This document shows, piece after piece, positions 23,728 to 32,075 of a stretch of DNA of 64,000 nt (its first letter is position 1; every line of letters begins with the position of its first letter). Origin of the DNA: Curtobacterium sp. BH-2-1-1 (GTDB taxonomy: Bacteria > Actinomycetota > Actinomycetes > Actinomycetales > Microbacteriaceae); contig NZ_CP017580.1 of NCBI RefSeq assembly GCF_001806325.1, positions 2,046,001-2,110,000 of the forward strand. Reading direction: 5' to 3'. The position numbers and the translations under genes are program-made. The notes below the pieces were generated by a model that saw nothing but the letters and a program-made list of their open reading frames with translations, made no database searches and was not told where the DNA came from.

Positions 23728-25010
23728 AGTGACCCGACGTGGATCTCTGTCTTCGAGTGCCAGTAGCTGTTCCAACCGGATTGAAGGTCGGTCTTCACGT
23801 CGCCCAGGGTCTGGATCGTCGACATGTTGCCGAGCGCCTGCGTCTCGATCGTCACGAGCGACGGCTTGACTGCCCTGATGTAAGCCTCACGCATGAGCGG
23901 TGCATTCCACGCGAGCTTCCGGACCATCACGGCCTCGGCGAGTCCGCCTGAGATCAGGTTGTCCGCGAGCCGGACAGAGCGGCCGTTCTCGACTGCCTTC
24001 GCAGCGTCGACTCCTCGAGTCGCCCCTCGGAGGAACGCGTTCGTCTCCTCGGCGACGGACCCGCCCCTTGCCACAACGCCAGCGGCGGCTTCTGAAGCCG
24101 TCTTGGTACCCACAGTCGCCCGGAGCATCTGCATTGCTGGCTTGGCTGCCGAGGCCGCTTTCAGCCCGACGGCGGAGAGTGCGAACATCACTGCGTCGTT
24201 GGTGACGTCGCCAGCCGTGGCATCACCGGCCACCGCCTGCGCTGAGGTCAGCAGGAGCTTGGTACCCGCTGCCACGAGCCCGATCACCGCGATGGCGAAG
24301 AGTGCACCGGGGATGAACAGGGCGGCGAGGACGGTCGCGAGCAGCAGTACCGGGCCGAGGGCGTCCAGGGCGTCCTTGATCACGTTGATGACGCCCCGCG
24401 CCCCGTGGATGGCCTGCTTCACGTGGTCGAACCAGCCGTCCTTCAGCCCGTCGTCCGCGCCCTGTCGGATGCGATCGGCGACCCGACCTGCCAGCTCCCC
24501 GTACTCGCCCTCTTCGCCGAAGGGCCCGGCGAGCCGGTGGATGATCGCCTTCGCCGCGTCGATGTCGCTCTGCGCCGCACTCAGCGCCCGGTCCTGCGCG
24601 TCGACCTGGTCCTGGTGTTCCGGACTGTCGGCCTCGGCCGTGATGGTCTGGTTCGCCGCAGCGCGGTGCGCGTCCCGCGCGTCCTGCGCCTGCAGCAGGG
24701 CTGCGTCGGCCTCGCGCTGGAGCCCCTCGAGCCCGTCCGCCCACTGGTCGAGCGCGGCGGCGAGCTCGGTGTAGCGGCCCTTGGCCTTCTCGATGGCACC
24801 GGCGAGGTCTCCGGCGGAGTCGCGGAACTTCGTCCCCGACTCGCTCTCCCAGCCCTCGCCGTCCTTCAGGCTGTTGAGGCGGTTGACCTGCTCGGTGATG
24901 GCCTGCTCGATCGAACGGGCACCGGAGGCGGACTGCCGGATCTCGGCCGGGTCGCCGGGCACCGGGTCGAGCTGCATGTCGACGGCGCTCCAGTCGCTGG
25001 GCCGTGCCAT
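23724..25010 (-). CDS. Type VII secretion substrate-like protein with WXG/LXG-type N-terminus
   Basis: 428 residues. The N-terminal 180 residues are an all-helical coiled-coil region with a WES turn (GEGWESESGTKFRDSAGDL, about 52-70), as in WXG100 and LXG proteins. Next come a strongly hydrophobic pair (about 217-262, VLLLATVLAALFIPGALFAI...LLLTSAQAV) and a C-terminal 160 residues of mixed helices that match no toxin motif I know. ATG 25010 overlaps the upstream stop by one base (TGATG). Possible roles are a secreted effector with a pore-forming or membrane domain, or a membrane-bound scaffold. The coupled gene at 23077 would fit as chaperone or immunity partner. Confidence 0.82.
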   Translation of the reverse strand: MARPSDWSAVDMQLDPVPGDPAEIRQSASGARSIEQAITEQVNRLNSLKDGEGWESESGTKFRDSAGDLAGAIEKAKGRYTELAAALDQWADGLEGLQREADAALLQAQDARDAHRAAANQTITAEADSPEHQDQVDAQDRALSAAQSDIDAAKAIIHRLAGPFGEEGEYGELAGRVADRIRQGADDGLKDGWFDHVKQAIHGARGVINVIKDALDALGPVLLLATVLAALFIPGALFAIAVIGLVAAGTKLLLTSAQAVAGDATAGDVTNDAVMFALSAVGLKAASAAKPAMQMLRATVGTKTASEAAAGVVARGGSVAEETNAFLRGATRGVDAAKAVENGRSVRLADNLISGGLAEAVMVRKLAWNAPLMREAYIRAVKPSLVTIETQALGNMSTIQTLGDVKTDLQSGWNSYWHSKTEIHVGSL

Positions 25011-25303
25011 CAGCTGTCCTTCCCGAGGATCTTGTTCGCGAGCTCGACCTCGGTCTGGGTGAAGCCGTCGTGCGCGCTCTCGGCCATCTCGGCCACGGCC
25101 TTGATCGACTCCTGGAGGCGCCCGCGCCGGATGTCCCAGTTGCCGGCGAAGTCGTCGATCGCACTGCCGACCGTCATCGAGCCGATGCCGGTCTTGTAGT
25201 CGGATGCGGCAGAGGCGACGTGTTGGAAGTCGCCGTGCAGTCTCGAGAGGTCGGATGCGAGATTCCCGATCAGGTCGAGATCGAGCTTGATGGTGCCGGC
25301 CAC
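25010..25303 (-). CDS. WXG100-like small helical protein
   Basis: 97 residues, all helical, with a central GNWDIRRGRL turn: W-x-I-R in place of the W-x-G motif. Length, helix-turn-helix form and position between a WXG100 gene and a WXG/LXG-type gene identify it as a type VII secretion substrate or partner. In this class, two such proteins form an antiparallel heterodimer; it probably pairs with the N-terminal domain encoded by the next gene, which is coupled by a one-base overlap. Confidence 0.82.
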   Translation of the reverse strand: MAGTIKLDLDLIGNLASDLSRLHGDFQHVASAASDYKTGIGSMTVGSAIDDFAGNWDIRRGRLQESIKAVAEMAESAHDGFTQTEVELANKILGKDS

Positions 25304-25409
25304 GGTTCCCCCGGTGGATTCCTACTGCTGCTGGTCGTTCGACGCCGCCCCTGCGGCGAGAGCGGTGGCCGGCACCCCCAGGCGCCGGCCACCGTCGTGC
25401 TTGTCCTGA

Positions 25410-25703
25410 CTAGCCGATGCTCGAAGCGAGCTGCTCGTCCGTCGACTCGAGCGTGTTCGCCGCGCTCTCGAGGAACCCGGCCATGCCGTCGATCGCCTGG
25501 ATCGTCTGCGTCGCGCCGGAGTTGAACTCCGAGTACGTCGCGTCGAAGGCCTTGGACGACTTGTCGGTGACGTAGCCCGACGACACGAGGTTGTCGATCT
25601 GGCTCTTGAGCTGGCTCAGCTGGTCCTCGATGGACTTCTGGCCGTTGCGCAGCTGCGAAGCCTGGTTGCGGAGATCGTCGTAGGTGACGTTGACGTTTGC
25701 CAT
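25410..25703 (-). CDS. WXG100-family (ESAT-6-like) protein
   Basis: 97 residues, two amphipathic helices joined at VSSGYVTDKSSKAF, where GYV takes the place of the W-x-G turn, a variant common in this order. No signal peptide, as expected for the family, which is exported by the EssC motor. ATG 25703 is chosen because GGGAGG lies eight bases upstream; ATG 25709 would leave only two bases. It is the first gene of the minus-strand secretion operon and is followed by a 106-base gap, so it may be made in excess over the later genes. Confidence 0.9.
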   Translation of the reverse strand: MANVNVTYDDLRNQASQLRNGQKSIEDQLSQLKSQIDNLVSSGYVTDKSSKAFDATYSEFNSGATQTIQAIDGMAGFLESAANTLESTDEQLASSIG

Positions 25704-25820
25704 GTGCATACCCTCCCGATGCGGTATTTGATGTACCGGGAGCCCCCGGCGGTTCGACGATACTTGATTCCGTTGCATCTCGCACCAGGTGGGGACAAGA
25801 ACCAGAACGAGGGGTACACC

Positions 25821-26330
25821 GTGGCACGACGTCGCAAGGACGAGGGGACACCGGAGCGTCCGGTCGTCACCCACGCCGAGGTCGAGCGCGATCGACAGGC
25901 CGGTCACCTGTCGCGGGCGTGGGTGCTGCCGAGCGCCCCGGTGTCCGACCGCGAGCCGGACGCCGTGGTGCACACCGACCAGCCGCTGCCCACGATCGGC
26001 GTGGTGCCGCGGCTCGTGCTCGAGGTCGCACCGGGCAACGTGGTGCCGCTCGACCAGCCGGTGGTCCTGGGGCGCAAGGTCCAGACGGCACCCGGGCGGC
26101 GTGCGGTGCTGCTCGACGACCCGGGTCGTTCGGTGTCGCGCGAGCACGCGGCGATCCGGCCGACGGGCGACGGTGGACTCGTGGTCGAGGACCTCGGCTC
26201 CGCGAACGGCACGGTCGTGGTCCGGGCGTCCGGGGCGCAGGAGCCGAGCGTGGGTGGCGCGCAGGTCGTGGCCCGACCCGGTGACGTGGTGATGGTCGGC
26301 GACTACGCCGTCCGGGTCCTCGCCGGCTGA
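25821..26330 (+). CDS. FHA-domain protein
   Basis: 169 residues. The C-terminal half (about 75-168) is a forkhead-associated domain with canonical phosphothreonine-binding residues: LGRKVQTAPG, GRSVSREHAAI and DLGSANGTVV. The N-terminal 70 residues are charged and probably flexible. GTG 25821 follows a GAGGGG ribosome site; the in-frame ATG 25704 would overlap the divergent WXG100 promoter. Divergent from the WXG100 gene, 117 bases away. FHA proteins are regulators in several actinobacterial and proteobacterial secretion systems, and EssC here also has an FHA domain, so a shared threonine kinase is expected elsewhere in the genome. Its end overlaps the next gene's end by 28 bases on opposite strands. 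Confidence 0.9.
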   Translation: MARRRKDEGTPERPVVTHAEVERDRQAGHLSRAWVLPSAPVSDREPDAVVHTDQPLPTIGVVPRLVLEVAPGNVVPLDQPVVLGRKVQTAPGRRAVLLDDPGRSVSREHAAIRPTGDGGLVVEDLGSANGTVVVRASGAQEPSVGGAQVVARPGDVVMVGDYAVRVLAG

Positions 26331-27154
26331 CCACCGGCCGCGTGCCGCCGCATCGCCCGCAGGAGCAGCGGCCCCGGCAACCGCAGCAGCCACCCGGGCA
26401 GGATCGCCCGTGCGACCCGCACCCGGCGCACGGTCCGCCGGAAGCGCCGCTGTTCGCGCGGCCCCCACGCGAAGCCGTACTCCGACCGGAGGGCGTCCGG
26501 GAGCATCCCGACGGTGACGACCCGCACGAGCGGCATCGCGGCCCGCACCCACAGCGGCGCGAACCGGGGGTGCAGCAGGTCGCGCACGACGCCGCGGGCG
26601 TCGTCGGTGACGCGGAGCCCGGCGAGCGTGCGGGTCCAGTACCGGTCGAAGTCCGGCACCGTCGCCGGCCACCGGTCCGCCGGCACGCGCAGCGCCGTGC
26701 CGATCGGGGCGTAGGCGTCGAGCACGCGTTCGGCCAGCGCGGGTCCCGCGGGCGTACCGAACAGCTCGTGGGCGCGCATCGCGGAGTCGTACAGGGTCGC
26801 GGCCACCCAGAGCTGCCGGTCCACGTCGTCGGCTCCGGCGACCGGCCGGTGGGCGCGGTCCACGAAGCCGGCCGCGACGGCAGCGTCGGCGTCGGTGCCG
26901 ACCACCACCGCGTACACGAACGTGAGGGTGTGGGCGAGCCGTTGCTGCGGCCGTCGAGCGAAGTCCGAGTGCCGCCGGACCCCCGCGGCGACCACGGGGT
27001 CGGCGATCTGGAGCAGGATGGCCCGGCCTCCGGCGGCCACGGGCGTGCTGTCGGCGAGGAACCGACGCAGGTCGCGTTCCGGGACCCCGCCCGAGGACGG
27101 ACTGGAGGGACGGCGCGGGCCCGGCCCCGTTCCTCCCGTCCGGCGACCGCTCAC
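26303..27154 (-). CDS. Oxygenase MpaB-family protein (DUF2236)
   Basis: 283 residues, DUF2236/MpaB fold, a helical haem-binding family whose best-known member cleaves a farnesyl side chain in fungi. Family signs: the RRHSDFARRPQQRLAHTLTFVYAVVVG stretch (about 50-76), AHRPVAGADDVDRQLWVAATLYDS and RYW near 178. Bacterial members are mostly of unknown substrate. GTG 27154 overlaps the upstream stop (GTGA). Convergent with the FHA gene, with overlapping 3' ends. Confidence 0.8.
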   Translation of the reverse strand: MSGRRTGGTGPGPRRPSSPSSGGVPERDLRRFLADSTPVAAGGRAILLQIADPVVAAGVRRHSDFARRPQQRLAHTLTFVYAVVVGTDADAAVAAGFVDRAHRPVAGADDVDRQLWVAATLYDSAMRAHELFGTPAGPALAERVLDAYAPIGTALRVPADRWPATVPDFDRYWTRTLAGLRVTDDARGVVRDLLHPRFAPLWVRAAMPLVRVVTVGMLPDALRSEYGFAWGPREQRRFRRTVRRVRVARAILPGWLLRLPGPLLLRAMRRHAAGGQPARTRTA

Positions 27155-27558
27155 GGTCGTGGCCCGCGCCGTCCGGCGCGGAGGCGGGGGAGCACGTCGA
27201 TCAGGATGGCAGCGGCGAGCGCGAGCGTCCCGCCCACCAGGGCGGCGACGAGGAACGCCGCGCTCCCGACCTGCCCCGTCGCGGCGGCGACCAGGACGGC
27301 GACCAGCCAGATGGCCGGGAGCGGCCAGAGGTGGCTCGGCGATCCGGCGACCACCGCGAGCAGCACCCCGGCGACGACCAGCGGCACCCAGAGCACGTTC
27401 GTGCCGCACGGTGGTCCGTACGTGCCCGGACCGCAGTCGGTCACGCCGGACCGGACACCCGTGTGCGCCGCGGCCGCGACGAGCAGGAGCGATGCGAGGG
27501 CCAGCAGCCGAGCCACGGGGGGCATGCTGCGGACACTGTCCTGGACGCGACGGAGCAC
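27151..27558 (-). CDS. Small four-helix membrane protein
   Basis: 135 residues with about four hydrophobic helices (LLALASLLLVAAAAHTGV; VLWVPLVVAGVLLAVVAG; LWPLPAIWLVAVLVAAATG; FLVAALVGGTLALAAAILI) and a CGPGTYGPPCG loop that could form a disulfide outside the cell. GTG 27558 is chosen because TACGAT lies six bases before it; longer frames are shadow-like. The start codon lies within the stem at 27551-27585. Coupled to the DUF2236 gene by a four-base overlap. Family not recognised. Confidence 0.75.
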   Translation of the reverse strand: MLRRVQDSVRSMPPVARLLALASLLLVAAAAHTGVRSGVTDCGPGTYGPPCGTNVLWVPLVVAGVLLAVVAGSPSHLWPLPAIWLVAVLVAAATGQVGSAAFLVAALVGGTLALAAAILIDVLPRLRAGRRGPRP

Positions 27559-27585
27559 GGCCCGATCGTACTGGGCCGTGCTCCG
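27551..27585 (-). terminator. Perfect 13-bp hairpin spanning terminator, promoter and start codon
   Basis: Arms CGGAGCACGGCCC (27551-27563) and GGGCCGTGCTCCG (27573-27585) are perfect complements around nine bases. It lies just beyond the stop of the acidic-protein gene at 27599 and so looks like its terminator. The loop and 3' arm also hold the -10 box (27565-27570 on the minus strand) and GTG start of the next gene. Confidence 0.7.
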
Positions 27586-27598
27586 TGGGGGCCGTCGG

Positions 27599-27892
27599 TC
27601 AGAGGGGCTTCGTACCGAGGTCGTTGCCGAGGTCGGGACGGTCCTCGTCGTCGTCGTGCTCCCACAGGTCGGGGGAACCCTCGCGCGGCGAGCCACCGGT
27701 CGGCCCGTCGTCGGTACCGTCACCGGGCTGCGGCTCGACGGTCTCGCCGGCGACGGCGTCGTTCGTGACGGTCTCGAGGGACTCCTCGGACTCGTCCACC
27801 TCGTACGGGCCGACGTGCTCGCGGTCGACGTCGTCGTCGCGACGCTGCTGGGCCTCGAAGTCGTCGACGGGGCTGATGCCGGGATCGCTCAT
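27599..27892 (-). CDS. Acidic, probably disordered small protein
   Basis: 97 residues with a very high D and E content and no hydrophobic core (DDFEAQQRRDDDVDREHVG at the start; DLWEHDDDEDRPDLGND near the end). It should be soluble and largely unfolded. ATG 27892 has a clear ribosome site (AAAGGAACCACC). Such proteins are common in this family of bacteria and of unknown role. Confidence 0.75.
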   Translation of the reverse strand: MSDPGISPVDDFEAQQRRDDDVDREHVGPYEVDESEESLETVTNDAVAGETVEPQPGDGTDDGPTGGSPREGSPDLWEHDDDEDRPDLGNDLGTKPL

Positions 27893-28089
27893 GGTGGTTC
27901 CTTTCCGTTGCGGGCTTCCTGCCTACCCGTCAGGCCTCGACGGGCGTCCGGTTTCGTGTCGTGTTCACCCGGGGGACACCTGCCGGTCACGCCGCCACGG
28001 CAGCATCGCGGGTGCTCGGGGGAGTGGAGCGCGGTCGCCGACGGGTGGTCGAGCGACCGCGCCTTCCCCGCCCGGGCGGTCGCGGCGGG

Positions 28090-29721
28090 TCAGAGCCGTT
28101 CGAGCAGGTCGTGCCGCTCGATGTCGGCCAGCGCGAGCGTGCGGTAGCCGGCGGACTCGAAGAACACCGTGATGCGGTCCTCCTCCGTGCTCATCACGAC
28201 ACCGGTGCCCCACTCGGCGTGCTCGACCCGGGCGTCCGGCGGCCAGGCCGTGTCGTTGGCGCCGTCGGCGACGTGTGCGGCGGCCTCGTAGGCCGTCCCC
28301 GACGAACAGGTGTCGCAGTTCCCGCACGGTTCCGGCAGCTCGTCCCCGAAGTAGCCGAGCAGGAACTGCCGCCGGCAGCCGGTCGTCTCGGCGAGCTGGC
28401 GCATCATCGCGATCCGGGACTCCTCCACCCGCTCCCGCTCGGCGGCGCGGTCCGCGGCGGCACGGGCCGCACGGTCGGTGTCCCGCGGACCGTCCGGCAC
28501 CCGGGCGATCCCTTCCACGTCCTCGCGCAGGGCCCGGGCGTCGAGCAGGGCGTTGAGCGCGCGACCCGCGGTCCGGCCGGAGAGGCCCGAGGCCTCCTCG
28601 ACCGCCGAACGGGGCGACGAGCCGGTGGCCGGGACGGCGTCGAACACGGCACGGACCGAAGCGGGGCGCGGTGCCCCGGACGCGAAGAACGTGCGCAGGC
28701 CGAAGTCCTCGGCGCGGTAGTGCAGGGTGGCGCCGGCGGGTTCGGCGTCCCGTCCGGCACGCCCGATCTCCTGGTAGTAGGCGTCGATCGACTCGGGCAC
28801 GTCGGCGTGCACGACGTACCGGACGTCCGGCTTGTCGATGCCCATGCCGAACGCGCTGGTCGCCACCACGACGTCGACGTCGCCGTCCAGGAACCCGGTG
28901 TGCACGGCCTCCCGCTCGCGGACCGGCATGCCGGCGTGGTACGGCCGGGCCCGACGACCCCGGGCGGCGAGCGCGTCCGCGTACTCCGTGGTCGCGGCAC
29001 GAATGGCGACGTAGACCACGGTGGCGCCGTCGAGCTCGGCCACCTGCTCGACCACGGCCGCGCGCTTCTCGGCGTCCTCGGCGTGCCGGACGACCTCGAG
29101 CCGGATGCCGGGCCGGTCGAAGCCCGACGCGAGCACGAACGGGTCGCGCATGCCGAGCCGTTCGACGATGTCGTCCCGCACCGGAGCGGAGCCGGTCGCG
29201 GTCAGCGCGAGCACGGGCGGACGGCCGAGACGCTCCGCGACCTCGCCGAGCGCCAGGTAGTCCGGGCGGAAGTCGTGGCCCCAGGACGAGATGCAGTGTG
29301 CCTCGTCGACGGCGAGCAGCACGACGCCGGCGTCGCGGAGTCGCTCGAGCACGTCGTCCTTCGCGAGCTGTTCGGGCGCCAGGAACACGTAGCCGACCGC
29401 ACCGGTGGCGACGGCGTCCCAGGCCTCGGCGACGGCGCGGGCCTTCCTCGTGGCGTTCATCGCGACGGCGCGGGGAGCGCCCTCGTGGTGCTCGAGTCCG
29501 ACGACCTGGTCCTCCTGCAGCGCGACGAGGGGTGAGACCACGACGACGACGCCGTCCAGCTCGATGCCGGCGACCTGGTAGATCGCGGACTTCCCCGATC
29601 CGGTCGGCATCACGGCGAGCGCGTCACGCCCGTCGAGCACGGCGTCGATGACGGATTCCTGGTCGGGGCGGAGGTGCCAGCCGAACACGTCGGCGGCGCG
29701 GGTGCGGAGGGCGTCGTTCAC
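28090..29721 (-). CDS. recQ: ATP-dependent DNA helicase RecQ with PcrA-like tail
   Basis: 543 residues, superfamily 2 3'-5' helicase. Walker A TGSGKS (40-45), DEAH box near 139 (AVDEAHCISSWGHDFRPDY), LALTATG, the YVAIRAATTEYA and IGRAGRD motifs, and a zinc knuckle of four cysteines near 455-480 (GCRRQFLLGYFGDELPEPCGNCDTC region). There is no HRDC domain. Instead the last 45 residues (RVEHAEWGTGVV onward) resemble the Tudor-like tail of PcrA at the other end of this window. GTG 29721 is chosen; upstream residues are shadow-like. It is a single-gene unit, divergent from sucC. Confidence 0.93.
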   Translation of the reverse strand: MNDALRTRAADVFGWHLRPDQESVIDAVLDGRDALAVMPTGSGKSAIYQVAGIELDGVVVVVSPLVALQEDQVVGLEHHEGAPRAVAMNATRKARAVAEAWDAVATGAVGYVFLAPEQLAKDDVLERLRDAGVVLLAVDEAHCISSWGHDFRPDYLALGEVAERLGRPPVLALTATGSAPVRDDIVERLGMRDPFVLASGFDRPGIRLEVVRHAEDAEKRAAVVEQVAELDGATVVYVAIRAATTEYADALAARGRRARPYHAGMPVREREAVHTGFLDGDVDVVVATSAFGMGIDKPDVRYVVHADVPESIDAYYQEIGRAGRDAEPAGATLHYRAEDFGLRTFFASGAPRPASVRAVFDAVPATGSSPRSAVEEASGLSGRTAGRALNALLDARALREDVEGIARVPDGPRDTDRAARAAADRAAERERVEESRIAMMRQLAETTGCRRQFLLGYFGDELPEPCGNCDTCSSGTAYEAAAHVADGANDTAWPPDARVEHAEWGTGVVMSTEEDRITVFFESAGYRTLALADIERHDLLERL

Positions 29722-29797
29722 CGTTCCACACTGCCGGGCGGATGCTGGGGGACCGTTCGACGGGTGCGCCCAGCGGATCGGGCGGGGCGGAGGTGAT

Positions 29798-29812
29798 CCG
29801 CGCCTCCCGACC
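29798..29812 (-). repeat. Single copy of 15-bp dispersed element, recQ-sucC intergenic
   Basis: CCGCGCCTCCCGACC on the plus strand, 14 of 15 identical to the complement of GGACGGGAGGCGCGG. No second arm is near, so it cannot be a terminator by itself. Confidence 0.55.
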
Positions 29813-29867
29813 GACGGGTGCGCGCGCGACGTGACGGGCGCGCACCGCGCGTCCACCTGCCGGCGCT

Positions 29868-29873
29868 AGGCTG
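29868..29873 (+). promoter_or_regulatory. -10 box TAGGCT for sucCD
   Basis: TAGGCT about 100 bases before sucC implies a leader RNA, unlike the leaderless genes nearby. A perfect small hairpin (CGCACG-GAA-CGTGCG, 29945-29959) stands just before the ribosome site. Confidence 0.4.
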
Positions 29874-29973
29874 GCTCCCGGCCGTTGTCTCGACATCGAG
29901 CGACCCTCGATGGTGAGTGTGGCGACCGGGTAACCGATGCCGATCGCACGGAACGTGCGGGAAGAAGAACAGC

Positions 29974-31143
29974 GTGGATCTTTTCGAGTACCAGGCCAGG
30001 GACCTCTTCGAGTCCTACGGCGTCCCCGTGTTGCAGGGGATCATCGCCGACACCCCGGACGAGGCGAGGGCGGCGGCCGAGAAGATCGGCGGAGTCGTCG
30101 TCGTCAAGGCGCAGGTGAAGGTCGGCGGTCGCGGCAAGGCCGGCGGCGTCAAGGTCGCGAAGACCCCGGACGAGGCCTACGAGCACGCCCAGGCGATCCT
30201 CGGCCTCGACATCAAGGGCCACACGGTCAAGCGGGTCATGATCGCCCAGGGCGCGGACATCGCCGAGGAGTTCTACTTCTCGGTGCTGCTCGACCGGGCG
30301 AACCGCTCGTACCTCTCGCTCACGAGCGTCGAGGGCGGCATGGAGATCGAGCAGCTCGCCGTCGAGAAGCCCGAGGCCCTCGCCCGCGTCGAGGTGGACC
30401 CCCTGACTGGCATCGACGCCGCAGCCGGTCGTGCGATCGCCGAGCAGGCCGGGTTCCCGGCGGAGCTCGTGGACCAGGTCGCCGACGTCTTCGTCAAGCT
30501 CTACGACGTCTACAAGGGCGAGGACGCGACCCTCGTCGAGGTGAACCCGCTCGTCCGCACGGGCGACGGCCAGATCCTCGCGCTCGACGGCAAGGTCTCG
30601 CTCGACGAGAACGCCGACTTCCGGCACGAGGGCCACAAGGCGCTCGAGGACACCGCGAGCGAGGACCCGCTCGAGGCCAAGGCGAAGGCCCACGGTCTCA
30701 ACTACGTCAAGCTCGACGGCCAGGTCGGCGTGATCGGCAACGGTGCGGGGCTCGTCATGTCGACCCTCGACGTCGTCGCCTACGCCGGTGAGCGCCACGG
30801 CGGCGTGAAGCCCGCCAACTTCCTCGACATCGGCGGCGGCGCCTCGGCCGAGGTCATGGCCAACGGCCTCGACGTCATCCTCGGCGACCCCCAGGTGAAG
30901 AGCGTCTTCGTGAACGTCTTCGGCGGCATCACCGCCTGCGACGCCGTCGCGAACGGCATCGTCGCCGCGCTGGGCATCCTCGGCGACGCGGCCACCAAGC
31001 CGCTCGTCGTGCGCCTCGACGGCAACAACGTGGAAGAGGGTCGTCGGATCCTGGCGGAGGCAGCGCACCCGCTCGTCACCGTCGCCGCGACCATGGACGA
31101 CGCGGCCGAGCAGGCCGCCGAACTCGCCGCCGCAGCGGCCTGA
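29974..31143 (+). CDS. sucC: Succinyl-CoA synthetase beta subunit
   Basis: 389 residues, ATP-grasp subunit of the TCA-cycle enzyme that makes succinate and ATP or GTP from succinyl-CoA. Visible are the ATP-grasp lysine motif [18 protein letters not shown] (about 42-59), EVNPLV near 188, and the C-terminal ligase region [12 protein letters not shown] and [11 protein letters not shown] 29974 gives the family's usual start [12 protein letters not shown] and has a purine-rich ribosome site. Followed 11 bases later by sucD. Confidence 0.97.
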   Translation: MDLFEYQARDLFESYGVPVLQGIIADTPDEARAAAEKIGGVVVVKAQVKVGGRGKAGGVKVAKTPDEAYEHAQAILGLDIKGHTVKRVMIAQGADIAEEFYFSVLLDRANRSYLSLTSVEGGMEIEQLAVEKPEALARVEVDPLTGIDAAAGRAIAEQAGFPAELVDQVADVFVKLYDVYKGEDATLVEVNPLVRTGDGQILALDGKVSLDENADFRHEGHKALEDTASEDPLEAKAKAHGLNYVKLDGQVGVIGNGAGLVMSTLDVVAYAGERHGGVKPANFLDIGGGASAEVMANGLDVILGDPQVKSVFVNVFGGITACDAVANGIVAALGILGDAATKPLVVRLDGNNVEEGRRILAEAAHPLVTVAATMDDAAEQAAELAAAAA

Positions 31144-31154
31144 AGGGACTGACC

Positions 31155-32042
31155 ATGTCGATCTTCCTCAACAAGGACTCCAAGGTCATCGTCCAGGGCA
31201 TCACCGGCGGCGAGGGCACCAAGCACACCGCGCTCATGCTCAAGGCCGGCACGCAGGTCGTCGGTGGCGTCAACGCCCGCAAGGCCGGCACCACCGTGAC
31301 CCACGGCGACGTCGAGCTGCCGGTGTTCGGCTCGGTGCGCGAGGCCATCGACACCACCGGAGCCGACGTCTCCATCGTCTTCGTGCCGCCGGCGTTCGCG
31401 AAGGACGCCGTGACGGAGGCCATCGACGCCGAGATCCCGCTCGTGGTCGTCATCACCGAGGGCATCCCCGTGCAGGACTCCGCGGAGTTCTGGGCGCACG
31501 CCAAGGCCCTCGGTGGCAAGACACGCATCATCGGCCCGAACTGCCCCGGCATCATCACCCCCGGGGAGTCGCTCGTCGGCATCACCCCGGCGACGATCAC
31601 CGGCAAGGGCCCGATCGGTCTCGTCTCGAAGTCGGGCACGCTGACCTACCAGATGATGTACGAGCTGCGTGACCTGGGCTTCTCGACCGCCATCGGCATC
31701 GGCGGCGACCCGGTCATCGGCACCACGCACATCGACGCGCTCGCCGCGTTCGAGGCCGACCCCGAGACCGAGGCGATCGTCATGATCGGCGAGATCGGCG
31801 GCGACGCCGAGGAGCGTGCGGCCGACTACATCAAGGCGCACGTCACCAAGCCGGTCGTTGGCTACGTCGCGGGCTTCACCGCGCCGGAGGGCAAGACGAT
31901 GGGTCACGCCGGCGCGATCGTGTCGGGTTCCGCCGGGACGGCCGAGGCGAAGAAGCAGGCGCTCGAAGCTGCCGGGGTGCGTGTCGGCAAGACGCCGTCG
32001 GAGACGGCGGCGCTGCTGCGCGAGGTGGTCGCGAGCAAGTAG
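31155..32042 (+). CDS. sucD: Succinyl-CoA synthetase alpha subunit
   Basis: 295 residues. N-terminal CoA-binding Rossmann fold ([13 protein letters not shown]) and the phosphohistidine motif [10 protein letters not shown] near residue 252, where the catalytic histidine carries the phosphate. [13 protein letters not shown] is the other active-site loop. The ribosome site is AAGGGACTGACC before ATG 31155. Cotranscribed with sucC. Confidence 0.97.
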   Translation: MSIFLNKDSKVIVQGITGGEGTKHTALMLKAGTQVVGGVNARKAGTTVTHGDVELPVFGSVREAIDTTGADVSIVFVPPAFAKDAVTEAIDAEIPLVVVITEGIPVQDSAEFWAHAKALGGKTRIIGPNCPGIITPGESLVGITPATITGKGPIGLVSKSGTLTYQMMYELRDLGFSTAIGIGGDPVIGTTHIDALAAFEADPETEAIVMIGEIGGDAEERAADYIKAHVTKPVVGYVAGFTAPEGKTMGHAGAIVSGSAGTAEAKKQALEAAGVRVGKTPSETAALLREVVASK

Positions 32043-32045
32043 CGC

Positions 32046-32060
32046 TCGCGCCTCCCGTCC
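32046..32060 (-). repeat. Single copy of 15-bp dispersed element after sucD
   Basis: TCGCGCCTCCCGTCC on the plus strand, 14 of 15 to the element's complement, four bases after the sucD stop and before the converging gene's end. Confidence 0.55.
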
Positions 32061-32075
32061 GTCAGGCGGGCACGT

